A stretch of 64,000 nt of DNA from Sporocytophaga sp. Lineage in GTDB: Bacteria > Bacteroidota > Bacteroidia > Cytophagales > Cytophagaceae. Location: the NCBI RefSeq assembly GCF_017745095.1, contig NZ_JAGHZZ010000009.1, positions 1 to 64,000 of the forward strand, written 5' to 3'. The position numbers and the translations under genes were made by a program. The notes beneath the pieces are model-generated. The model was not told the origin of the DNA. It saw only the letters and a program-made list of their open reading frames with translations, and did not search any database. Position 1 is the stretch's first letter. Each line of letters opens with the position of its first letter. Shown here piece by piece: positions 7,860 through 14,554 of the stretch.

Positions 7860-10800
7860 ATGAATATTCTATCTTTTTAGGCTCTTCTTTAACTTCTTTC
7901 TTTTTATTCTTCTTTCTGGATAAGAATGTGTACATCGCCGGAATTACATACAAGGTCAGGATTAAAGAAAACAATAATCCTCCGATAATTACAAGTCCCA
8001 TCGGGATACGGCTTTTAGCGCCAGCCCCAATAGCAAATGCAATCGGAACTGCTCCCAGAATAGTTGCAAGACTGGTCATTAGGATTGGTCTTAAACGTGC
8101 TGCTGCTGCCTCACGTGCTGCATCCATTACAGATAATCCTTCTTCTATTTTATGATTCGCAAATTCTACAATCAAGATACCATTTTTGGTTACCAGACCA
8201 ATTAATATAATAATACCAATCTGGCTGAAAATATTTAATGTCTGTCCAAACGCATACAAAGTTATAAAAGCTCCGGCAAGTGCTAGTGGTACGGTTAACA
8301 TAATTACCAGCGGATCTATAAAACTTTCAAATTGCGCAGACAAAATAAGATAGATAAGTACCAGCGCCAAAGAAAATGCAAATAGAATATTTGAAGAACT
8401 TTCGGCAAAATCCCTTGATGGTCCGCTCAGACTGGTGCTGAAGGAATCGTCTAGCAGTTTTTTGGAAATCTGGTCCATGGCTTCAATTCCATCCCCAATG
8501 GTTTTGCCAGGAGCAAGTCCGGCAGATACTGTTGCAGATTTATATCTGTTAAAGTGATAAAGTTGGGGTGGACTATTCGTTTCCTCTATTTTCACCAGAT
8601 TGTCCATTTGAACAGGAACTCCGTCTTTGTTTTTCACATACAGCGAACTCAGATTCAATGGCTGATCACGGTTTGCCCTGTCAAGCTGACCGATAACCTG
8701 ATATTGTTTTCCATTCATGTTAAAATAGCCAAACCTCTGCCCACTAAACGATAATTGAAGAGTCTGAGCAATATCACTCACAGAAACGCCAAGCGCTTTG
8801 GCTCGTTCTCTATCAGGTTTTACAATAAGCTCAGGCTTGTTGAATTTTAGGTTAACATCAAAGCCCATGAATGTGGGGTTTTTCCCTACTTCTTCCATGA
8901 ATTTAGGAAGTACAGAAGACAGTTTTTTAAAATCAGATGACTGGATAACATACTGTACCGGAAGTCCGGACTTGGCGGCGCCCCCACCGCCACTGATCGT
9001 CTGTTCCTGAACGACGAAGAGTTTGGCAGATGGGAAAGACTTCAGATTTTTGGATAAGTAATCTGCAATCTCCTGCTGCGACCTGTTCCTGTCATGAGGA
9101 TCTGTCAATGCTATTCTGAATATACCCGTATTCATGGCTCCGGAACCTGAGAATCCCGGTGCTGTGATGGTCATAGCAATTTTATTTTCAGGTACGGAAT
9201 CTTTGATGAACTTAGATACATTGTCCATGTAGTTAAGCATGTAATCAAATGAAGTACCTTCAGGTGCCGTTGCAGAAACTCTGAGTACACTTCTATCATC
9301 AAGTGGTGCCAGCTCTGACTGAAGATTTCCTTTGATATATCCGATAGTTCCTAATGATGCAAGAAGTATGATAATTGCAACCCATCTTACATTCAGAAAT
9401 TTTCCCAGAGAGCGACTGTATAGATTGGTCATCCCAACAAAGAAAGGTTCAGACCATTCATAGAAGCGTGTTCTCTTGGTATGGTTTTTTCTAGCCAGTT
9501 TTACATTCAACATTGGCGTAAGTGTAAGAGATACAAATGCTGATATAAGTACAGCACCTGCAACCACGATACCGAATTCCCGGAATAATCGACCTACAAA
9601 GCCTTCAAGAAATATAATCGGAAGAAACACTACAGCGAGAGTTATGGAAGTTGATATTACCGCAAAGAAGATTTCTTTGGAACCTTCATGAGCAGCATTT
9701 AACGGATCCATGCCTTCCTCAATTTTTTTGTAAATATTTTCCGTGACGACTATACCGTCGTCGACTACGAGACCTGTGGCAAGAACTATTGCAAGTAAGG
9801 TTAGAATATTAATAGAAAATCCTGCAACATACATGATAAAGAATGCCCCAATAAGAGATACAGGGATATCTATCAAAGGTCTGAAAGCAATAAGCCAGTC
9901 GCGGAAGAACAAATAAATGATGATAACCACAAGTACGAATGCGATGATCAGTGTTTCCTGGACTTCCAGTATAGATGTCTTAATGAATCTCGTGTTATCA
10001 AGAGCGATGTCCATCTTGTAATCATTAGGAAGATCTTTTTTTATCTGGTCGAATCGCTTGTGAAACTCGTTGGCAATTTCAATATAGTTTGCTCCTGGTT
10101 GGGGCACCACACCAAGACCAATCATTGGAATGCCAGATTCCTTAAGCATGGTGTTTTCATTCTCTGCACCTAAAGTAGCCCTTCCGATATCAGACAGCTT
10201 AATAATTCTGGTTCCATCGTTTTTAATGATAAGGTTATTGAACTCATCTTCTGTGGTAAGTCTTCCCATCGTCCTTACGGAAAGTTCAGTAGCATAACCT
10301 TCAATTTTACCACTAGGAAGTTCTACATTTTCTTTGTTCAATGCACCCCACACGTCGGCAGCTGTTAGCTGATAGGAGGCCAGTTTAAATGGGTCCATCC
10401 AAATCCGCATAGCATATTTTTTCTGTCCCCAAATCTGTACAGTACTTACACCTGGAATTGTCTGGAGCCTTTCAAGCACCACGTTTTCGGCATAGTCGCT
10501 CACTTCAAGCTGACTTCTGGTATTGCTTTGCAGGGTAAGAGCTATGATGGCATCAGAATTTGCATCTGCTTTTGTAACAACCGGAGGACCATCAATATCC
10601 AAGGGAAGAAAGCGAACCGCTTGAGAAACCTTATCCCGAACGTCATTCGCTGCAGTTTCAAGATCTGCATCTAGATTAAATTCAACAGTGATGCTGCTTG
10701 TTCCTGTGCTGCTTGAAGAAGAGATGGATCTGATACCCGCGATTCCGTTGATACTTTTTTCCAATGGTTCCGTGATCTGCGATTCTATAATATCAGCATT

Positions 10801-10962
10801 GGCACCAGTATAGGATGTCTTAACTGTAATGACGGGAGGGTCAATGGATGGGAATTCCCGTATACCCAGGTATTTATAGCCGATGAGTCCGAATAGTACA
10901 ATGACTATGGACATCACGGTTGCCAGAACAGGGCGGTTTATACTTACAGAAGAAATATTCAT
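7852..10962 (-). CDS. RND efflux pump inner-membrane permease (AcrB/HAE1 type)
   Basis: The protein has 1036 residues, the full length for the family. It starts with SVSINRPVLATVMSIVIVLFG, the first transmembrane helix, followed by the large periplasmic porter loop, helices 2-6, a second loop and helices 8-12. The proton-relay Asp pair is present in LATGLVVDDGIVVTENIY, matching the AcrB helix-4 motif. The C terminus is a charged Lys/Glu tail. It uses the proton gradient to export drugs, bile-like compounds or lipids. It lies 6 bp after the adaptor gene and overlaps tolC by 8 bp. Which compound it exports is not visible. Confidence 0.95.
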   Translation of the reverse strand: MNISSVSINRPVLATVMSIVIVLFGLIGYKYLGIREFPSIDPPVITVKTSYTGANADIIESQITEPLEKSINGIAGIRSISSSSSTGTSSITVEFNLDADLETAANDVRDKVSQAVRFLPLDIDGPPVVTKADANSDAIIALTLQSNTRSQLEVSDYAENVVLERLQTIPGVSTVQIWGQKKYAMRIWMDPFKLASYQLTAADVWGALNKENVELPSGKIEGYATELSVRTMGRLTTEDEFNNLIIKNDGTRIIKLSDIGRATLGAENENTMLKESGIPMIGLGVVPQPGANYIEIANEFHKRFDQIKKDLPNDYKMDIALDNTRFIKTSILEVQETLIIAFVLVVIIIYLFFRDWLIAFRPLIDIPVSLIGAFFIMYVAGFSINILTLLAIVLATGLVVDDGIVVTENIYKKIEEGMDPLNAAHEGSKEIFFAVISTSITLAVVFLPIIFLEGFVGRLFREFGIVVAGAVLISAFVSLTLTPMLNVKLARKNHTKRTRFYEWSEPFFVGMTNLYSRSLGKFLNVRWVAIIILLASLGTIGYIKGNLQSELAPLDDRSVLRVSATAPEGTSFDYMLNYMDNVSKFIKDSVPENKIAMTITAPGFSGSGAMNTGIFRIALTDPHDRNRSQQEIADYLSKNLKSFPSAKLFVVQEQTISGGGGAAKSGLPVQYVIQSSDFKKLSSVLPKFMEEVGKNPTFMGFDVNLKFNKPELIVKPDRERAKALGVSVSDIAQTLQLSFSGQRFGYFNMNGKQYQVIGQLDRANRDQPLNLSSLYVKNKDGVPVQMDNLVKIEETNSPPQLYHFNRYKSATVSAGLAPGKTIGDGIEAMDQISKKLLDDSFSTSLSGPSRDFAESSSNILFAFSLALVLIYLILSAQFESFIDPLVIMLTVPLALAGAFITLYAFGQTLNIFSQIGIIILIGLVTKNGILIVEFANHKIEEGLSVMDAAREAAAARLRPILMTSLATILGAVPIAFAIGAGAKSRIPMGLVIIGGLLFSLILTLYVIPAMYTFLSRKKNKKKEVKEEPKKIEYSYE

Positions 10963-10968
10963 AGCAGA

Positions 10969-12018
10969 TTACTTGGATAAGGTTATGTTTACCTTCAGGC
11001 TGTCTTTTAATTGCATGATACCTGAAGTAATTAATGTGTCTCCAGCATTCAGACCTTCGGTTATCTGAATGGAAGAGTCGTTACGCACGCCAGTTTTTAC
11101 ATTTTTGGAAATAGCATAACCTTGTTTATAAACAAATACTTTTGAGCCATTTTGCATGGGTACAATTGACTGTGTAGGAGCCATGATAGCTTGAGCGTCT
11201 TTTTGTAACAAGAGATCAATTTTAATAAATGACCCAGGTCTCAAACTGAAGTCTTCATTTGAAGATCTTGCACGCACTTTTAAAGTTCTTGTAGCTACAT
11301 CTACCATAGGTTCCGAAGCATATACTGTACCATTATAAATCTTGTCAGATCCGGTTACAGTAAACTTTATATCAGAACCTTTCTTGACAAAAGCACCATA
11401 TTTTTCAGGAATATCGAATTCAAGCTTAATGGGATCTATTTGCTGAAGAGAAGCTATAACAGTAGTAGGAGAAACAATTTCACCTTCACTCACATAGCGT
11501 AGTCCTATTATCCCACTGAATGGTGCTTTCACTTCAGTTTTACGCAATTGAGCAGATAATAAGTCCAGATCTGCATGCAGGGTACTTGCTTGGTTGCTGG
11601 CAATGTCATATTCTTCCTGGCTAATACCACCTATTTCGAGGAGCTTCCTTTTACGCTCTTCTTCTCTGTTAGCTAGTTCTTGTTGAAGCTTGATCTTTTT
11701 ATATTGAGCTCTGAGTTCTTCATCAAAAATTTTTACAAGAAGTGTTCCTTTGGAAACTTTTGCATCTTCTTTAAAATGAATCCCTGTTACTCTACCGGAT
11801 ACCTCACTTCTAAGATCTACTTTTTCATTTGAAAGTATAGTTCCTATAATTTCTATCTTATTGTCCACCTCTTCAGGCTTAAGAATTAAGCCTGTGATGG
11901 ATAAAGGAGGTGTATCCTTTGGCCCACGGATCTCTTTGGCTTTTTTGCCGGAGGATGTGCAGGACCAGATAGTGGCCAAAATAAAAATAGCGGGAAATAT
12001 GGTGGTTCTGATACTCAT
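10969..12018 (-). CDS. RND efflux periplasmic adaptor (MFP) lipoprotein
   Basis: The protein has 349 residues. The N terminus has a hydrophobic segment ending in IWSC with a lipobox cysteine at residue 20, so it is probably a lipoprotein. Next come the barrel-sandwich (lipoyl) half motif (SNEKVDLRSEVSGRVTGIHF), a helical hairpin of about residues 100-150, the second lipoyl half (VKAPFSGIIGLRYVSEGEIV) and beta-barrel/membrane-proximal domains. It links the RND pump to the TolC channel. It lies 10 bp after marR and 6 bp before the pump gene. Confidence 0.93.
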   Translation of the reverse strand: MSIRTTIFPAIFILATIWSCTSSGKKAKEIRGPKDTPPLSITGLILKPEEVDNKIEIIGTILSNEKVDLRSEVSGRVTGIHFKEDAKVSKGTLLVKIFDEELRAQYKKIKLQQELANREEERKRKLLEIGGISQEEYDIASNQASTLHADLDLLSAQLRKTEVKAPFSGIIGLRYVSEGEIVSPTTVIASLQQIDPIKLEFDIPEKYGAFVKKGSDIKFTVTGSDKIYNGTVYASEPMVDVATRTLKVRARSSNEDFSLRPGSFIKIDLLLQKDAQAIMAPTQSIVPMQNGSKVFVYKQGYAISKNVKTGVRNDSSIQITEGLNAGDTLITSGIMQLKDSLKVNITLSK

Positions 12019-12028
12019 CGCTTTGGTT

Positions 12029-12511
12029 TTACTTAACTTTATTAATTTTGAGTTTGATGTCTATTTTGCTTGAATGCAGAGCTTTTAAATTATTTCTTAT
12101 CAGGTCAAGGGTACTATAGAAATTATTTATTTCTATTTCACTCATCCCTTTAAATGCTCCTTGCTCCAGTTCTTTATATGTTTTCCTGATTTGCGGAATT
12201 AACTTTTTGCCTTTGGTGGTCACTTGTAAAAGATGCTCCCTTCGATCTTTCTGGTTAATGACCCTTTCTACAAGCTCAAGCTTGGACAAATGATCAAGAT
12301 TGCGCAGGGTAGTAACTTTGTCGCAATGAAGTAATTCGGAGAGTTGCTGCTGGGTTATTTTTCCTGAGTTTTCATCCAAAACCAACAACATATAATAATA
12401 CCTGTCCAAGCCAGAGCTTTCTAGATTTTCAACAAGAAATGCCAGATAATTTTTGGCCAGATCTGTGCAGCGTTTTCCCAGCGGAGGTTCTTTTGATGAA
12501 ATAATTCTCAT
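12029..12511 (-). CDS. MarR-family transcriptional regulator of the efflux operon
   Basis: The protein has 160 residues. The winged-helix core is clear: LSELLHCDKVTTLRNLDHLSKLELVERV is helix-turn-helix plus recognition helix, and NQKDRREHLLQVTTKG is the wing with the conserved DRR. It is first in the efflux operon, with 10 bp to the adaptor gene, so it probably autoregulates the pump by ligand-released repression. A dyad at 12537-12560 upstream is a candidate operator. Its ligand is unknown. In this layout marR-first operons usually sense the exported compounds. Confidence 0.92.
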   Translation of the reverse strand: MRIISSKEPPLGKRCTDLAKNYLAFLVENLESSGLDRYYYMLLVLDENSGKITQQQLSELLHCDKVTTLRNLDHLSKLELVERVINQKDRREHLLQVTTKGKKLIPQIRKTYKELEQGAFKGMSEIEINNFYSTLDLIRNNLKALHSSKIDIKLKINKVK

Positions 12512-12536
12512 TTAAAGCAACAACAATAGTAAATTA

Positions 12537-12560
12537 AGTTAATTGTTAGCAATATTAACT
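12537..12560. promoter_or_regulatory. Candidate MarR operator dyad
   Basis: An inverted repeat AGTTAAT-N10-ATTAACT lies 26-49 bp before the marR start. MarR dimers bind palindromes of about this size, often overlapping their own promoter. The repeat is visible in the sequence; the binding is inferred. Confidence 0.45.
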
Positions 12561-12621
12561 AATTGGTTTAATAACGTAAATAAACAGACTAAAATTTAAT
12601 TGTTTATCATCGTTCGTCTAT

Positions 12622-12642
12622 GAATTCCATGATTTGGAATTC
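12622..12642. repeat. Perfect inverted repeat upstream of marR
   Basis: GAATTCCA-TGATT-TGGAATTC has two 8-bp perfect arms with a 5-base loop. No T-tract follows on either strand, so it is not a standard terminator. It may be a second regulator site for the efflux operon or simply a hairpin in the leader. Confidence 0.4.
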
Positions 12643-12705
12643 GAAAAATTAGGAACAGTAAATGCGGGATAATAGTTTGAAAAATATTTATTTGAATGTG
12701 AAAAC

Positions 12706-12819
12706 TTACAGCGGAGAGTTCAGATGTTTCGTTTTTTTATTTTTGCCTATTTTTTTAGGCATAGAAACTACCTTATAGGTTAAAAAGCAAACAATGGCGA
12801 GAATAAAGAATAGTAGCAT
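12706..12819 (-). CDS. Possible 37-aa membrane mini-protein
   Basis: A frame from ATG (complement 12817-12819) to TAA (12706-12708). It encodes one hydrophobic helix (MLLFFILAIVCFLTYKVV) followed by a strongly basic tail with PKKIGKNKKTKH. The layout is that of a single-pass membrane peptide with a cytosolic basic end. There is no convincing ribosome site, and the frame contains a TGCCTA/TAGGCA hairpin, so it may be non-coding. Confidence 0.3.
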   Translation of the reverse strand: MLLFFILAIVCFLTYKVVSMPKKIGKNKKTKHLNSPL

Positions 12820-13072
12820 AACAAAAAAATTAAGGTGTTTAAGTGTTTATACGTGTTTTTTGAGGGTAAGTAACCTGGTTTTTCGTGAATTTTATTTCTG
12901 TGATATTAAACGTTTTATGTAATGAGGAGTCTGTGGATTCCTTATTAAGTCTGCGTTAATATTTTTTGCTCATCTTCTCGCAGGTTGGCAATAATTAATT
13001 TTCTGATTATAAGTAGATTATAATGATTGATAGTAAAGCAATTACTAAAATTTGTTACAATTGGTCAATTTG

Positions 13073-13104
13073 TTTTGTTTTTAACATTTCTCCGATTAAT
13101 TTTG
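13073..13104 (+). promoter_or_regulatory. Bacteroidota-type promoter of the metX leader
   Basis: TTTTG (13073-13077), 19 bases, then TAATTTTG (13097-13104). This matches the Bacteroidota -33/-7 consensus TTTG-N19-TAnnTTTG exactly. The predicted start point is near 13110, about 25 bases before the first helix of the SAM riboswitch. Confidence 0.75.
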
Positions 13105-13134
13105 AACCCTCCAAAGTCAATTACTCTGAACATG

Positions 13135-13250
13135 TAATTGATTTATAAAGAAGAGGGGAGAGAAAAGGCTCTTTGAACCTCTAGCAACCTATCCTTTTGA
13201 GATAAGGTGCTAATTCCTTTCCTAAGATATTAGGGCATATAAATTAATTA
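13135..13250 (+). ncRNA. SAM-I (S-box) riboswitch upstream of metX
   Basis: All four helices of the SAM-I fold can be drawn. P1 pairs 13135-13147 with 13238-13250 (13 bp, one G-U). P2 pairs AGAGG with CCTCT around an inner GAGA/CTCT hairpin, followed by the conserved AGCAACC. P3 is CCTATC/GATAAGG, then the conserved AAGGTGCTAATTCC (13205-13218). P4 is CCTAA-GATA-TTAGG (13221-13234). SAM-I switches repress methionine/SAM genes when SAM is bound, in line with metX downstream. No classic rho-independent terminator follows. The P1 3' strand ends on the A of an ATG (13250), so translational control of that frame is possible. Confidence 0.88.
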
Positions 13251-13348
13251 TGATGAAGAAATTAATTGAATACTATTACACCTTTCGTTATACCTCTTTC
13301 TTTAAGAGTAAAGGCCAGTCTTTTAATTTCCTTTTTATCTGTTGTTAG
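13250..13348 (+). CDS. Possible 32-aa leader peptide between SAM riboswitch and metX
   Basis: The frame starts ATGATGAAG at the end of riboswitch helix P1 and runs to TAG at 13346-13348. The product starts MMKKLIEYYYTFRYTSFF, is rich in Tyr/Phe/Lys and ends in two cysteines. Two identical AATTAATT blocks (13242-13249 and 13260-13267) flank the ATGATG and could form a hairpin with the start codons in its loop. That pairing excludes P1. Its position suggests a regulatory upstream frame, but expression is unproven. Confidence 0.35.
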   Translation: MMKKLIEYYYTFRYTSFFKSKGQSFNFLFICC

Positions 13349-13387
13349 TTTTGTGCTGAATTTGTTGGTTTAATCTGGAGTTTAAAA

Positions 13388-14425
13388 GTGGAAAATAAGA
13401 CCTTTACATATAAGAATAATTTTGTTTTAGAGTCAGGGCAGGTTCTTGAAAACCTTACGATTCAATATTCTACATTTGGGAAACTAAATAGTAGAAAAGA
13501 TAACGTAATTTGGGTTTGCCACGCTCTTACTGCTAATTCAGAAGTACATACATGGTGGTATGGGTTGGTAGGAGAGGATAAATTTTTTAATCCTGAAAAG
13601 CACTTCATAGTATGTGCCAATATACTTGGTTCTTGCTACGGAACAAGTGGCCCTCTTAATGTTAACCCTCAAACAGGTAAACAATATTTTCTAGACTTCC
13701 CGCAGGTTACAATAAGAGATATGGTAAATGCCCATATCGTCCTTAAAGAGGAATTGGGTATTTCTAAAATACATTCATGTATCGGCGGATCCCTTGGCGG
13801 TCAGCAGGCTATGGAGTGGGCTATTATAGCTCCTGATACTATCGAAAACCTGATCTTGCTGGCAACTAATGCGTTTCATTCTCCGTGGGGAATTGCTTTT
13901 AATGAATCTCAGAGAATGGCTATTCAGGCTGATAGTACCTGGCAAGAGTGCAGAGAAGATGCAGGGCAGGATGGTTTGAAAGCGGCAAGGGCTATCGCAC
14001 TTCTTTCATACAGAAATTATAATACTTACGTTTCCACACAGAAAGAAACGGACGACAATAAGCTGGATAACTATAAAGCATCCTCTTACCAGAATTATCA
14101 AGGGGTTAAGCTTGTAAACAGATTTAATTGTCATTCATACCTTTACCTTTCAAAAGCAATGGATTCACATCACGTCGGTCGTGGACGCGGTGGAGCTGAG
14201 GTTGCGTTAAAGGCTATAAAATCAAATACTTTGGTGATTGGCATCAAAACCGATATTCTTTTTCCAGTTTGCGAGCAAATTTTCTTAGCTCAAAATATTG
14301 TTGGAGCAGAATATCAGGAAATTGATTCTTTGTATGGGCATGATGGCTTTTTGATTGAAACTGAAAAAATTGCACATATACTGAAGGATTTTTATAAAAG
14401 AAAAACCGCTGCCGGATTATTCTGA
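13388..14425 (+). CDS. metX: Homoserine O-acetyltransferase
   Basis: The protein has 345 residues, alpha/beta-hydrolase fold. The nucleophile elbow is GGSLGGQQAMEW with Ser135. The oxyanion-region phrase WVCHALTAN is near residues 42-50, GSCYGTSGPL follows, and the catalytic His lies in YGHDGFLIE near the C terminus. It transfers an acetyl group from acetyl-CoA to homoserine in methionine synthesis. The GTG start is preceded by GGAG 9 bases upstream and leads directly into the family N terminus. The SAM-I riboswitch 140-250 bp upstream shows feedback by SAM. No other met gene is adjacent. Confidence 0.95.
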   Translation: MENKTFTYKNNFVLESGQVLENLTIQYSTFGKLNSRKDNVIWVCHALTANSEVHTWWYGLVGEDKFFNPEKHFIVCANILGSCYGTSGPLNVNPQTGKQYFLDFPQVTIRDMVNAHIVLKEELGISKIHSCIGGSLGGQQAMEWAIIAPDTIENLILLATNAFHSPWGIAFNESQRMAIQADSTWQECREDAGQDGLKAARAIALLSYRNYNTYVSTQKETDDNKLDNYKASSYQNYQGVKLVNRFNCHSYLYLSKAMDSHHVGRGRGGAEVALKAIKSNTLVIGIKTDILFPVCEQIFLAQNIVGAEYQEIDSLYGHDGFLIETEKIAHILKDFYKRKTAAGLF

Positions 14426-14487
14426 TAATTTATTTTTCTTCCCTTCGTCTTCCCCGCAATAACTTTATCCGATAAATCGTATAGAAA

Positions 14488-14513
14488 AAAAGCCTATATT
14501 TAGGGCTCTTTGT
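14488..14513 (+). terminator. Weak hairpin after metX
   Basis: AAAGCCTA and TAGGGCTCTTT can pair with one bulge, and the sequence continues TTTGTATTT. It lies 65-90 bp after the metX stop. The stem is short, so this is a weak terminator call. Confidence 0.35.
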
Positions 14514-14554
14514 ATTTATCAGAAATCTGACAGAAATCAATTAATTCAATTCAA

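Noticed and set aside
7928-10962. Plus-strand frames inside the RND and tolC genes
   Set aside because: They are shadows of strongly supported minus-strand genes with clear family motifs.
12744-12761. TGCCTA/TAGGCA hairpin as a terminator
   Set aside because: No T-run follows on the plus strand and the stem is only six base pairs.
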